Shown here piece after piece: positions 47,806 through 59,767 of a DNA stretch of 64,000 nucleotides. This stretch comes from Rosa chinensis (taxonomy: Eukaryota > Streptophyta > Magnoliopsida > Rosales > Rosaceae), in NCBI RefSeq assembly GCF_002994745.2, contig NC_037090.1:14558001-14622000 (forward strand), given 5' to 3'. The translations under genes and the position numbers were made by a program. Position 1 is the first letter of the stretch. Each line of letters begins with the position of its first letter. The notes beneath the pieces were generated by a model. The model was not told the origin of the DNA. It did no database searches and was given only the letters and a program-made list of their open reading frames with translations.

Positions 47806-49080
47806 GAGATCTGCAAACTGCTGGCATTTGTGGCAAGACCTCGAAGTCCGCCGGGCGTCATCACCAAGTGTGGGCCAGAAGTAGCCCTGTCGCATTGTGC
47901 GGTTGGCCAAGGATCTGGCGCCCGAGTGGTTTCCACATTCTCCGCCGTGGATTTCCGCTAGGACGATCTTTCCCTCCTCTGGGGTTAGACAGCGGAGGTT
48001 GGGATGGGTGAATCCCTGGCGGTAAAGCTTGCCAAACTGGATGTTATAGCGGGTTGCTCTCCGCTTGAGCTGTCTTGCTTGGACCTTATCTTCTGGCAAT
48101 GTGCCGCTGCGCTTATACGCAATGATCTCGTCCATCCAGCTGGGGTTGGCTTGGATGTTGAAGATCTCTGCCAGGGTCTTTGTGATGCTTGGCTTGTCAA
48201 AGTACTCCACCCTTGTGTCCGCTGGACTCTGATGTGGCTGGGCGGTTGCAAGTCTCGCCAGTGAATCAGCCCTGGCGTTCTTTTCCCTGGGGATTTGTGT
48301 GATGGTGTGAAATTTGAACTTTTTTAACAATGTTTTGACGTACCCCAAATATGCCGCTAACTGTTGGTCCTTGGCTTGGAAGCTGTCGTTGACCTGGTTA
48401 ACGACTAATTGAGAGTCGCTGAATATGTTGACGCTGTCAGCCCCTGAGTCAATGGCGAGGAGTAGACCGGCGATGAGTGCCTTGTACTCCGCCATGTTGT
48501 TTAAAGCCTTGAAGTTGAATTTCAACGCGTATTCTGCACTCAGTCCCCTGGGTCCTGTTAAGATGATTCTGGCGCCGCTGGCCTTGACGCTGGCGGAGCC
48601 GTCCACATGTAGGTTCCAATCTGACTGTAGGGGATTTAGCTCCTCACTGGTTACTATTTCTGTGCCGTGCTCTGTTTCCGTACCGGGTTCCGGCTGACGC
48701 TTGGTGAGTTCAGCGATGAAGTCCGCCACTGCCTGGCCTTTCATGGCGGTTCTCGGTTTGTACTCTATGTCGAATTCGCTGAGCTCAATGGCCCACTTGC
48801 TGAGGCGCCCCGAGTGTTCAGGGTTCTGCATTACTTGCCTCAGCGGCTGATTGGTTAGCACCTGGATCGTGTGAGCCTGGAAGTATTGCCGGAGGCGTCT
48901 GGCGGCAATGATAAGTGCGAGGGCCAACTGCTCTAAGGGAGGATATCTTGTTTCTGCTCCGTTCATGCCCCTGCCGGCGTAGAACACTGGGAGCTCATCT
49001 TGGCCTTCTCGCCTGACAATGGCGCAACTTACCGCCGATGCCGATACCCCTAGGTATATGAATAGTGTTTCTCCTTGCAT
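47806..49080 (-). pseudogene. RNase H, second RNase H and integrase zinc domain of Tat element 2
   Basis: Reads LFIYLGVSASAVSC, FYAGRGMNGAETRYPPLEQL (first RNase H); then WNLHVDGSASVKAS, NNMAEYKALIAGLLLAIDS, SDSQLVVNQVN and REKNARADSLARLAT (second RNase H, all four acidic positions present). Next comes the integrase zinc domain with GGECGNHSGARSLANR and SCHKCQQFADLPH. CACTA-2 begins right after. This frame is open for about 425 codons, the best-preserved part of pol. Confidence 0.92.
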
Positions 49081-49260
49081 AGGGACAGAAAGGAGAGGGA
49101 CTGCCGCTAGGTATTCCTTTAGACCCTGGAATGCCGCCTGACACTCTGGGTTCCAGTCGATGACCTTCTTGTGAGTTGTTTTGAGGAGTTTGAAGAATGG
49201 GGCACACTTATCAGTGAGTCGAGAGATGAATCGAGAAAGGGCGGTTAACTTGCCCTGGAG

Positions 49261-50060
49261 TCACTGGACGTCTACCTTATACTTGGGGTCCGCCAGGTTA
49301 AGGATGGCCTGTACCTTATCTGGGTTAGCCTCGATACCTCGCTCGCTGACGATGTAACCCAGAAACTTGCTAGCGGTGACTGCAAAGAAACATTTTTCTG
49401 GGTTGAGGCGCATACCATAGGCCAGGAGGATGTCTACTATGATCCTAAGGTTTGCCACATGTCCACTGGCCTTTATGCTCTTAACTAGCATGTCGTCCAC
49501 GTAGACCTCGATGATCTTTCCCAGATGCTCAGCGAACATGGCATTCATCAACCGCTGGTAAACTGCACCGGCGTTCTTCAAACCGAAAGGCATGACATTG
49601 TAGCAGTAGAGACCTTTGTCTGTGGTGAAGGTGGTGCATTCCTGGTCGCTGGGGTGCATCTTGATCTGATTGTATCCGGAGAAAGCGTCCATCATGCTGA
49701 GGAGCTCATGCCCGGCAGTTGAATCGACTAGCTGATCGATACGAGGTAGCGGGAAACTATCCTTTGGGCATGCCTTGTTGAGATTTTTGAAGTCGATGCA
49801 CATCCGCCACTTGCCGCTGGGTTTTTTTACCATTACCAAATTTGAGATCCACTGGGGATAGACGACTTGGCGGATGAATCCAATGTTCTGTAGTTTGGCG
49901 ACCTCCTCTCCGATTGCCCGATATTTTTCCTCATCAAAGGCCCTCCGCTTCTGCTTGATGGGATAGAAGGAGGGTTTGATGGTTAGCTTATGAGTGATAA
50001 CCTCAGGGGAGATATCTGGCATGTCCGCGTAGGACCATGCAAAAACGGCGGCGTTATCAC
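49261..50060 (-). pseudogene. Reverse transcriptase of Tat element 2
   Basis: Reads FAWSYADMPDISPEV (in the frame entered near 50060), WISNLVMVKKPSGKWRMC, DFKNLNKACPKDSFPLP, DAFSGYNQIKMHP, FTTDKGLYCYNVMPFGLKNA and the active site YVDDMLVKS. It ends VDVQ and a TGA at about 49260, where element 1 has Ser. One stop and one upstream frameshift separate it from its neighbours; the domain itself is intact. Confidence 0.92.
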
Positions 50061-50977
50061 GTAGGAATTGAGTAAGCCTCCACGTCTGGATCTAACTGGG
50101 CGCCCATGAGGACTGTCCGCTCAGGGTGTTTGTCTGAGATGCAGACAACCTTCAATGACGTGTCCGGATTGACCGGCTCCTTCTTTACATATTTCTCCTC
50201 CTCATCCCTAGGATCCTCAAAGATGTTTGGTGGCGGTGCCTCGTTACCCACCGTCAGAATTTCATGGCGGCGCGCTGCTTGCGCTATAGTCGTTGAATAA
50301 CATTCTCGTGCCAGCTGCTGGCTTCCCCTCACACAGCCTGTGCCGTTGGGCGTGGGGAACTTCATGAGAAGCATGTACCCAGCAATGATGCACTTGAGCT
50401 TATTAAGCACTGGTCGACCAATGATGGCGTTGTACGAACTGAAACAGTCGACAATAATGAATTCCTTATGTACCTCCGCCATGCATGGACTAGTGCCAAT
50501 AACCAGTCGCATGTAATCCGACCCCAGCGGCTGTGTGACGTCACCGGAGAAGCTGAGTAGTGGCTCGTGATCTTGGAGTAGTTTTTTGTTCCGCTTGAGA
50601 TGGTCGTAGCAACCGCTGAAGATGACGTTGACAGCGGACCCGCTATCCACCAAGATTCTCCCCATCGAGAATTTGCCGAGAATGGCATCGACCAAGAATG
50701 GGTCATCATGGGGTAAATGCACTCCGCGCTCCTCCTCCTCTGAGAAGGTAATAGGTTCCCAACCTGATCTCGGGAGTTTGACGGATCTTTCGTAGCGGAT
50801 GTTGCAAACTTCCTTCGGATGATTGGCGCGTGCATAGCGCTTTCGTGCCCTGTGAGACATGTTGGTGATTGGAGCACCACCCTCGATGGTGTTGATGCGA
50901 CCCAAGGTCTCGACGTTGGCAATTACTGGTGGTGGTTGGCGCACCCTGAACTGTTCCAACTTGCCGTCACGGTACAA
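50057..50977 (-). pseudogene. Protease region of Tat element 2
   Basis: Linker with a zinc-knuckle-like tract upstream, then NMSHRARKRYARANHP and KEVCNIRYERSVKLP. The protease centre follows: ILVDSGSAVNVIFSGC and FSSYNAIIGRPVLNKLK. It ends in an acidic linker (DPRDEEEKYVKKEP). A frameshift near 50065 (EAYSIPT then stop) breaks the link to RT. Confidence 0.9.
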
Positions 50978-51280
50978 AGTCTTAACAGCCGTTTTGAGAG
51001 CATTGCAGCTGTTGGTATTGTGGCCGCTGTCCTCGTGGTATTTGCACCACTTGCCAGTGTTCCTGGGTTTGCCCGTTTTTGGGTACTTTGGAGGGGGTGG
51101 TGGTGGGATTTGATCCTTGCACTAATTGTAGATGTCCTCATACGAGGCCGTCAGAACCGTGAATACCGTATACCGCTGCGAGGATTCTGCCAACTTGTTG
51201 CGGTTATCCCCCTGGGTTGGGCAGTTTCCCCTGTTGTAATGCTGGTCCTTCTGCCGCTTGTTCTGGTGGTGGCCTTGCTG

Positions 51281-52622
51281 CTACTCCCTTTTCTTGTCAG
51301 TTGGTGGTGCTGAGGGGGTCTTGTTAGCGGTTTCCTGGTGACTGGAGGATGGCTGTGGTGACTTTGTTGGAGTTACTGGTGGTGGTGGGGTTTCTCCATA
51401 TGTGATGAATTCCGCCTGGGCGTGAATGACCGCCTCACTCATGACGTGGTCATACGTCGCATTGGGATGACTGTAGTTGAGGTGATAGAGGAATGGTCCC
51501 TTGAGGAGTCCCTTCCTGAAGGCCGCTGATGCCATCGTTTTGTCTAGGTCACGGCACTGAGACGCTGCCGCTCGCCACCTTGTGACGAAGGCCTTCAGTG
51601 ATTCGTCCTTTCCCTGCTTGACGCTGAAAAGCTGACTTGTGTTGTGATGACCGGCGGACAATAAGATGAACTGGGAGAGGAAAGCATGTGATAGTGCATG
51701 GAACGAGCTGACAGACCCCGGCGGGCACTCAAAGAACCAGTTCATTGCCTCGCCATCCAATGTTTCGCTGAACAAGTGGCATAAGGTGGCATCGTCGAAC
51801 CCCTTGTTGTTGGTGACTTTCTTGAAGGTGTCCATGTGGACGAAGGGATCAGACGTTCCGCCGTAATGCGACATCTTTGGGGTTTTTGCATATGCCGGTC
51901 TGACAGCCTGCAGGATTACAGCGGTGAAGGGCCAGGTCTGGAAGCGAAGAGCGGATTCTGAGTTGGCGCTGGGACGCCCGACTCCGCCCGGATCAACCTC
52001 TGCTCCAGTTGGTGCATTCTTTCCAACATTTGGGCAGTTGCATCGCCGACGGAATCAGCCTGGATGACCTGCGCCTTGGCACAGGCGGACTGCCTTCAGT
52101 CCTCATCCTAGCCTCCGAGCAGTTGGTGTGCGGGAGTGATTCTGCCTCCTGCTCTATCATTAGTTGGGGTATGGGCGGTGGTCCCCTTCCCAGCAACTCA
52201 GGTGGGTTCAGTGGTACCTGCGTCTGCACTACCGGCCCTGGTACCAATGTGCCGGTGCCGGGTCGACTACGCCTGGTGCTACGTGACTGCTCGCTCTGTG
52301 CTGGGCGGTCGGTGGCCTCTAGCGTCTTCTTTAGTTCCTCAAAACTTGTCATGAGTGTAGCCACCTGTTTTTGGGCCTCAGCCTTTTCCTTGCGCTCCTT
52401 CTCACGTTCTTTGTTTGCCTTATGAAGATTCGCCAATGCTAGCTCGTACATAGTGACGAGATCTTGGCCTGGCGGGCGGCTGCTGCTTGGATTTGCCTCA
52501 CCTCCTGGGTTGGCCGGGGTTGTAAATAGTGCGCGGTTAACGCCCACCGCTGGGTCGGAGGGTTGGGGGATGGCGGGATGTTCTGCCTGCTCTTCAGCGT
52601 TTCCCCCGCTACCGTTAGTCAT
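51281..52622 (-). pseudogene. gag of Tat element 2
   Basis: Start MTNGSGGNAEEQAEHP at 52622. Coiled coil NKEREKERKEKAEAQKQ, then a Pro/Gln-rich linker. A frameshift near 52030 separates the capsid-like part (51281-51874: MSHYGGTSDPFVHMDTFKK, NWFFECPPGS, RDLDKTMASAAFRKGLLKG). Aligns over its length with element 1. It forms the particle shell. Confidence 0.9.
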
Positions 52623-52649
52623 GGTGATTGTAGTGGGATGGCCTTTTGT

Positions 52650-52675
52650 TCAAGGGTTCCCACAGACGGCGCAAA
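52650..52675 (-). promoter_or_regulatory. Primer binding site of Tat element 2
   Basis: Directly after the 5' LTR the minus strand reads TTTGCGCCGTCTGTGGGAA. The equivalent site in element 1 is TTGGCGCCGTCTTTGGGAA, so one G is missing here. The cognate tRNA was not assigned. Confidence 0.7.
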
Positions 52676-53191
52676 TGTTAATGTCTAAAAGTCCGGCGGT
52701 AGCTGGACCTTAGTTAACGCTGATCCGGTGGGCGGATAGGTACTTGTGTTGTTCTCGAAGCTCCCGCTACCTGTCAAATAAAATACAATGGGCGTCAGAG
52801 GGAGACCGCGCCGGGCCGTCTTCAACTCTCCGATGCCTAAGTTAGTCAATGTATTTACGTTGACAAAGTAACAGTAGGTAAGTATTGAATGCGTAATTAA
52901 TGAGGAGAGAGGAGAGAACCTTTTATAGGTGAGGAAGAGGTTGATCTTCTCTTAGTTTTCGATGTGGGACTGACCTGCTTCAATTCCCAGTTTCAGAAGC
53001 TTCTGATGCCATCTTGGCGCGGCGCGTGGCGGCGCGTCGGCGGCGATCTGGAGGTGGTCCGACGCCGAGGTTGTAGCCCGCCTGGCGGTGTGTCTGCATG
53101 TCATTCCTTTGGATGGAATTAGTACCTTTGGCGGTACAATGAGCATGGCCCACTATAGCTAATTATGCTTGCAAATGTACATGTATGTACA
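52676..53191 (-). repeat. 5' LTR of Tat element 2
   Basis: 516 bp, about 97% like the 3' LTR by eye (16 differences counted). The minus-strand TATA box CCTATAAAAGG lies at 52919-52929, with a CT-rich leader downstream and a GGTCTCCCTCTGACG block shared with element 1. Its outer edge meets the Ogre-like element. Confidence 0.93.
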
Positions 53192-54135
53192 TATTCAAAG
53201 GGATGCGCCAATCCACATCAATGGGCTCCAAAGTCGCTACTGACGTGATGTCTGGAGGATCTTTTCTCACCATCCAAGAAGGAAGCGTTCGACGCTCTAC
53301 TTTCAAGATTCTCTCGCACACGCCATATCACAGCGTTACCCCTATTGCCAGTTGGGCCAACTTATTTGCGACAAAATTTCGTTAGAGGAATGTGCTCAAG
53401 ATCCACGTTATCAAACTGGTCCAACAGTTCTAGTGTCCTGTTTAAATAAGGGACCAACGTGAAGCTAACGCATCTGAACTTTTCGCGCAGTTGATTGATG
53501 ACCAGGAGAGAATCCCCAAGTATTTGTACGTCTATGACTCCCATTTCCCGCAGTGCTTCTAGGCCTATGATTAAGGCCTCATATTCAACCTGGTTGTTGG
53601 TACATTGAAACTTTAACTAGAATGAGTACGAAAAGTGATCTCCAGCCGAATTCTCCAGTGCGATTCCTGCTCCGGCCATGGTATCTGTTCGGGAACCATC
53701 AAAGTACAATACCCACAGTTGTAACATGACCGCTGCCTGGCCATCGGTGAAAGGTTCGGAGCAATGTATATGACATGCCTGTCCCCATAAATTTGCTACG
53801 ACCTCTAGCTCACAAAGCTCTTGAGCGTCTAGCATGGGATGATATGCTAAAAAATCTGAGATGGCTTGACCCTTCACAGCTGTTTGAGGCACATATTGTA
53901 AAGAAAATTCTGAAAGATCCAAGTTCCATTTGCCAATTCGGCCCCTAAGAATGGGCCGCGATAACATATATTTGACTAGATCGGTCTGAGCGATTATGCA
54001 TGTAGTAAATGACAACATGTAGTGGCACAGCTTACATGCAGAGAAGTATAACATTAAACATAGCTTTTCCATTGGTGTGTACTTGGTTTCGCAATCTGTT
54101 AATGTTCTGCTAAGGTAGAAGATTTCATGCTCCAC
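53192..54135 (-). pseudogene. RNase H and second RNase H of Tat element 3
   Basis: First RNase H: EIFYLSRTLTDCETKYTPME, LCHYMLSFTTCI, VKYMLSRPILRGRIGKW and PQTAVKGQAISDFLAYHP. Second RNase H: WVLYFDGSRTDTMAGAGIA, a stop region, then DVQILGDSLLVINQL and, in a shifted frame, NKLAQLAIGV. It ends with RTLPSWMVRKDPP and LEPIDVDWRIPL at 53192. At least three stops lie between 53360 and 53620. Confidence 0.85.
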
Positions 54136-54429
54136 TCCCGCTTCGTCGTTTTGTCACTTTTGTGCCAGCAGGCTGCCTATTGAAGCTTCCGCCGCTGAGA
54201 TGTAAAGTTTGAGCAGTTGATTTGGTTTCGGAGGAACGAGAACTGGTGGATTGGTTAGGTAGGCCTTTATTCTATCGAAGGCTTCTTGATGCTTCACTTC
54301 CCACACAAATTATGTTTGTCCTTGCAGCTTTAGTAGAGCAGAAAAAGGCTGAATCTTGCCAGCGGAATTGGAAATAAACCGTCGTAGGAAATTGATTTTT
54401 CCCAACAACCTTTGCAGCTCCTTCTTTGT

Positions 54430-55362
54430 TCACGGCGGCGAGGCATTGATAACTGCTTTAGCTTTATCTTCTGATACCTCAATGCCTCTCTGATGTATAA
54501 TGAATCCAAAAAAATCACTTGCTTGAACCCCAAACACACATTTCGCAGGGTTCATCTTTAGCTTGTGACGCCTCATATGTTCGAAAACTTTTCGCAAATC
54601 CGCAATATGATTACACCGCTGCCTGGATTTAATGACTAAATCATCTATATAAACCTCTAGAATCTTCCCTAAGATGTCATGGAAGATTAGGTTCATTGCT
54701 CGTTGGTACGTGGCTTCCGCGTTCTTCAAACCAAAAGGCATGACCACGTATTCGAAAACTCCAGCGAAACCTGGGCATCTAAAAGCAGTTTTGTGTCTAT
54801 CTTCTTCCGCCACTGGAATCTGATGGTAACCGGTAGTTCTGTCCATAAAGGAGAGAAGTTCATGACCAAGTACTGCGTCCACCAACATGTCCGCTACCTA
54901 CATGGGGTAAACGTCTTTGGGAGTGGCCTTATTGAGATCGCGGTAGTCGACGCACACCCTTATTTTGCCATTCTTCTTTCGAACTGGAACAACATTGGAT
55001 AACCACTGATTATACTTGGCTACCCTGATGATTCCTGACTTATGCATCTTCTCGACTTCCTCCTTTAGCAACACCTATGTTTCTGAGTTCATTCGCGTGG
55101 ACTCCTGCTTCACCGGATTTTGATCTGGGATAGTCGGCAGTTTATGGTAGACCAAGTTAGGAGATAATTCGGGCATATCTTCATATTTCTTTGCGAAACA
55201 ATCCTTATATTCTCTCAATAAATTGATGAGCCCCTGTTTTTCATAAGGTTCTAATTTTGCGCTTATTGCCACTTCCATTGGCTTCGCCTCACTGCCAAAA
55301 TTTACCTTTTCTGTAGGATCTCTAACCTTTGGCGGTGTATCATCTAATGCTGCTAGATCCAA
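54430..55362 (-). pseudogene. Reverse transcriptase of Tat element 3
   Basis: Upstream part (55075-55362) reads PYEKQGLINLLREYKDCFA and YEDMPELSPNLVYHKLP. The palm reads LGHELLSFMDRTTGYHQIP, FEYVVMPFGLKNAEATYQRA and the catalytic YIDDLVIKS at about 54630. Stops lie at about 54899 and 55075. The sequence between (near 54960) fits the conserved VRVDYRDLNKATPK-type block only in broken form. Confidence 0.88.
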
Positions 55363-55525
55363 TCGGATAGGCTCTCTTCTTCCTCCTCTTGATCGGAGAA
55401 TTCTTCGTCGATGTATTCCAATGTTGCTACTTGTGCATAGGCCTCTTTTTTGATCAAATATGAAGACAATCTATCATACAAAGAATGAAAGGCTGCCACC
55501 TCTTCCTCCATGAGGTCATGATCCA

Positions 55526-56413
55526 TTAATTAACACTTGGAGATGGCACCGCATGTCCAGGCCTTTCGAGGTGGTTTTTTGTCACCGCGAGCCCCCATTG
55601 TGCCAATTCAGAGCCCGTCACCCCTGTGGGGCGGCCCTTATCATCAATACCAATGACCTGTAAAGGAGAGATTGGTTCTAGGTAGTACCTTGCGTCCACG
55701 TAGCTCGCGGACACCAAAAAAGGTCGCGGGTCTGCTTTGACAATTTTTGCCTTGTCCGCGACTCTATCCCATATGATCAGCTCCTGATGAAGGGTGGATG
55801 GGACACAATAACTCCGGTGGATCCAGTCGTGGCCCAGAATTGCTCTATATGCCGCATAGCAATCTGTAACAAAGAAAGCGTAAACCCCTTCTGCTGGACC
55901 CACCTTGACTTGTAGGAAAATCAAACCCAATGTTTTGGTTACAGTCCCCGTGAAGTTCTTTAGAGTCAGGGACATGGATTGGATCTTCTCTTTCTTGATC
56001 CCTAGCAGCTGCATGGTTCTGGTAGTCAAGACGTTGACTGCGGCGCCTGTGTCTACCATGATCTTGCCAACCTTGACGCCGTTCACATCGGTGGTGATAT
56101 ACAATGGCCTCATGTGTTGCGCCATTGCTAGCGTTGGCTTGCTGAAACCCATATCCTGAACCCTCACATTGGTGTCTGCAGCCTTTGCTGCTTCCACCTC
56201 CTTCGGCATGGGTTTCTTAGCGAGAGATGACGCTGCTGATGTGATCTCGACCGTTTGTTTGTCCAATGATTTATCATCCTCTGCTTGGCATTCCTGAGCT
56301 GCCACTGGCAAGGCATACTTTGATGATAGGACATACACCATGTTACATGTAATGTCCAACGTGTCTGCTTCTTCTGATTCCACTACGGGAGAGCTCAGGT
56401 TAACTTCTGCCAC
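55526..56413 (-). pseudogene. Protease region of Tat element 3
   Basis: Open for 295 codons. The protease centre MVDTGAAVNVLTTRTMQLLG lies near the middle, with AAYRAILGHDWIHRSYCVPS as the second block. The D-T-G catalytic triad is intact. The C-terminal part contains QWGLAVTKNHLERPGHAVP and then a stop. Confidence 0.88.
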
Positions 56414-57147
56414 GAACTTGTTGCGACGTAAGCGGCCAGTGATCCTTCTTGGATCATGGCTTGCTCTTGCTGATCTGCTACGAAGGGATATTCCCTCTTC
56501 AGTGGTCCCTGCTTCGCTGATGAAGCTTCTTTGGATTTCGCAACCACTATGCTTTGAACTTTCTTAGGCCTCCACTGCACAGTCGCAGACCGATTGTCTT
56601 TGCCCCCCAGCCTATCAAAGATTGAAGGCTCGCTATTTCTTCCTTTGTGAGATAGTCTCAGCCAAACATTGACTTTACGAGCTGGCGGTGGTTCTCGCCT
56701 CACAGAAACTAGGGACCTCTCCTGAACGCTGCTCTTGGGGACACGTGGCTTTCGCTCTTCGTGTGATACTTTGGGCTGCTGTTTCTGAACTCGCGGGGAA
56801 ACGAATCTCTTAGAGGCCAGTGCCTCCAATTGTCTCTGATACTCTTCTGGAGATTTCAGTAATTGCGATGGTCTTATCAGTCCTTGATCTAGCGCTTCCA
56901 AGGTTCTCTTTACTTCTCCAAACCTCCGCTGGAGTTTTCTCTTCCTTGAAGAGCTCATCTCCACCGCCTTGGCCTTCTTCTGTGTATACCATCTCCCTTC
57001 TTTGATGGAGGATGTCGACACCGGCAGAATGTAAGGTCTGGTTAAAACCTCTTGCCGCTTATCCGCCTGTCCTACATCCCTCGCGGCTTTCAACTTTTTG
57101 AATAAGTTTGAGTCCCTTGGAGAAGGAGTTTCTGAACCACTGTGCAC
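56395..57147 (-). pseudogene. gag-protease linker of Tat element 3
   Basis: Open frame of 250 codons, basic, rich in Lys, Arg, Ser and Pro (RKRKLQRRFGEVKRTLEALD, SPEEYQRQLEALASKRF). No enzyme motif. It lies between the gag zinc knuckle and the protease and is therefore taken as a variable linker. Confidence 0.7.
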
Positions 57148-57505
57148 TCTTGGGCTGCATGGTTGGAAGTTTCTAGAAGATGATACTAACCTTATTGGCG
57201 GTAGAGATCCAAAGCGGACAGTCTGGGATGTTTCCTCATGCGGCGCTTGAGTGTCACATTCTTCCTTGCACCGCGAGCATATGACAATGGGTAAACGAGT
57301 CTTGGATTCCCGCGGCTTTGTCTCCAGCCCTTTTCAAATCCTTAGCAGCGTGGTCTGGACTTTGATTCTACTGATCTTTTGCACCCCATGCCACATCCAC
57401 CATGTTGATGCCAGTATCTGGGAAGGGATCTAGGTCCACCAACGCTGCTGCTGCTGTTGTTGGCGCCTCTACTTGCAAACTACCGTTATTTAACTAGATT
57501 TGGAT

Positions 57506-59562
57506 CTAATCCTTCAACTTAACACAATCGGCTGTATTATGATTCCACATATTATGGAGTTTGCAGTATTTCTTCCCCCTTAGCTGCTCTGGTTTGGGAA
57601 ATGGGCCGAAGTCGGTTTTCACCATCTTCGCGGCGATCATTTCATCCAAGATTTCACGCGCTTTGTTCACGTCGTAAGTATAACTCGCGAACTCTGGTTT
57701 GGTGAAAACCACCGACTTGAGCTTCACCGGCTCTTTGCACAGCTTCAGTTGCTTTAGCGTTGAAGCCTTCTTTCTAGTGAGTTCCAGCGCTGCTACTTCT
57801 TCTTCTTCTGACTCCTCAGCTTCTGCCGCGCTAGTTTCCTCACCCCTAAAGTAAGGGTCATAGGAACTTGAGTGTTGGCTCAACGCCGCCACTGTCCTAT
57901 GCTTCCCAGGCATGTATGTTCCTTTGGAGGAGTTCCTCATGGAGTCCATTTCCCTAAGCAGATGCGCAAAACTTCCCATCTCTGTGATTAATTCTCCTAT
58001 AGAGTTGAACGTACAGCCATGTTGCTTTTTACACTGGCGAGGTTCTAAGCCCTTGATTGCCAATTTCACTAACTCTTTTTCCTGTGAAACCATGTTCAGC
58101 TTCCCTTTTTGGATCTGGAAGCGTTGGTGACATGCGACGGCGGATTCAGTTGGCTACTGAGCCATCTAAGTGAGCGAAGCTAGATTTACCTCTGGTTCGA
58201 TGGTCCCGAAAGTTTCTCTGAACAGCTTCTCCATTGCTGGCCAGTCCGCGATAGACCCTGGCTGCAATCTGGTGTACCAGGTGAAGGCGGTCCCTGACAA
58301 AGAAGTCACGAATATCTTGTACTTCAAGATGTCATCGTTCTGGTGTTGGCCACATTGTACCCTAAACCTTATCAGATACGTCGCGGCACTTTCGACATCT
58401 TTTCTTGAGAAGGTAGAGAACGTGATAGTTTTGTACCCTCTGGGGTAAGGAGCTTGCAAGATATGTGGTGGGAAAGGACCCTGATAGGTCTTTCCAAGTT
58501 GGGCCTTTGATTCGCGGCCCTAATCATCTCCTCTACCTCTTCTCTCCTTATGCACCCGGGATCCGGGGGCGGAGGAGGAACGTGGTATATTGTTTCACCA
58601 ACTGGCCGGATCAAGGGTGGCTCCTGTGATGTTTAACCAGTCCACGATATACCGCCTACATGAGCTGTCTTGGGTTGGGTTGCCGTCTGCAACGTAAGTC
58701 TTGCTGTTGTTTGACTCTTAGAGGTCGCGGTGACCTTCGCTGAACTTTCAGCCTGGTCAACCCCTAGAGATTCTTCGAATACGCACTCGTATCCATCGAT
58801 GTCGTATTGGGGAGCTATGACAGGCTCAAGGTCAATTCCCCTGGCGCTATTTAAAGTCCTGCTTTTTTGCGTGACCGGTAGTGCCTTATCGACTTTTTCA
58901 CCGATCGTCAGAGTATTTGCCTTACTCCTGGCCGACGTGGTGGTTGTAGCAGGAATGTGGGTTGCCGCGCCGCTATAGATGACTTTGTCTCTAGCATTTG
59001 GTGGTACATACTTGCTAGATATGGGGGACTGACCTAGAGAGCTCAGAATGGCGCTAGGATCTCCTAGTGTTTTATGTAGAACCTCTCTGGCCTGATCGAG
59101 GTCAGCCTTCTGCATGGCCACCTGGGTCGCGACGTTGGATCTTTCTTTGCAAATCGTAGCGACTTCTGAAGCGATGTGTTTGCTTGCGGCCAACAGCTCT
59201 TCGTGGTTCTTGTGCATTTTTTGGTTCATGTCATCCAATTGCCCTTGTGTTTGTTGTGCCCCTAGCTCAAGCCTCTTAACCGAGATCATGAACTCATCAA
59301 GCCGTTAGCGGTCCTCCACAAGGGCTTTTTCCATCTTCTCATGGTATGCGGCAGAATTCTGTTGAAGGATATTAAGCCGCTCTTCTATGGTCGCATTCTC
59401 TGGAACGGGAATAGGCACAAAGTCAATAGATGTAACCACTCTCACAGCTACCTGGGTAATGCTAGACTCATCGCCAGCCTCATTAGGCTGGGTGGCGGGA
59501 ACTTTCTCGCCTTCAGTAGTAGGCTGTCGATTTCCTCCTTGCTCGGTTGTCATCTCGGTCAA
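57506..59562 (-). pseudogene. gag of Tat element 3
   Basis: Starts MTEMTTEQGGNRQPTTEGEK at 59562. A coiled coil follows (NATIEERLNILQQNSAAYHE; ELGAQQTQGQLDDMNQKMH), then a Pro-rich linker. The capsid part reads DILKYKIFVTSLSGTAFTWY and WPAMEKLFRETFG (58166-58459). A variant zinc knuckle KYCKLHNMWNHNTADCVK lies at about 57515-57570 (C-x2-H-x4-H-x4-C). Stops at 59304, 58632 and near 58160 break it. Confidence 0.85.
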
Positions 59563-59734
59563 TGGCGGATTGAGGGAAAATCTCTGGATTACCAGTTCTT
59601 CAGAAAGACCACGATAGTCTGCACGCGAGTGCGGTCTGTAACTAAAGGTCTTATATTTCGGGCAGTTAACATAAACCTTTTGATAAGGGTTTGCGCTTGA
59701 CTTCCCAATGGTTGCGATCGTGAAGAAACGCTAT

Positions 59735-59767
59735 GCAGTAGGTCCAATTGGGCATGCCAAAATGTTT
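59735..59767 (-). promoter_or_regulatory. Primer binding site region of Tat element 3
   Basis: The minus strand reads CCAAACA, then TTTTGGCATGCCCAATTGG, close to the TTTGGCACGCCCAGTGGGA leader seen next to the LTR of Ogre-group elements. It places the LTR end at about 59768. Confidence 0.6.

Larger units (their letters stand above)
36659..53191 (-). mobile_element. Tat element 2 (Ty3/gypsy), two LTRs, 16.5 kb
   Basis: Minus-strand order: 5' LTR 52676-53191, primer site (about 52650-52675), gag, protease, RT, RNase H, second RNase H, integrase (split by CACTA-2), 3' region with an antisense gene on +, tandem array, polypurine tract (37175-37200), 3' LTR 36659-37174. The LTRs differ at about 16 of 516 positions. 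Outer flanks are GACCG (left) and TATTC (right), so there is no target duplication. Pol is broken by a frameshift near 50065 and a stop at about 49260. Without CACTA-2 it would be about 11.8 kb. Confidence 0.95.

Noticed and set aside
53617..59562. Integrated pararetrovirus (caulimovirus)
   Set aside because: RT and RNase H alone could suggest it, but the second RNase H, the Ogre-type gag and an LTR with primer site fit a Ty3/gypsy retrotransposon. No movement protein or virus coat motif was seen.
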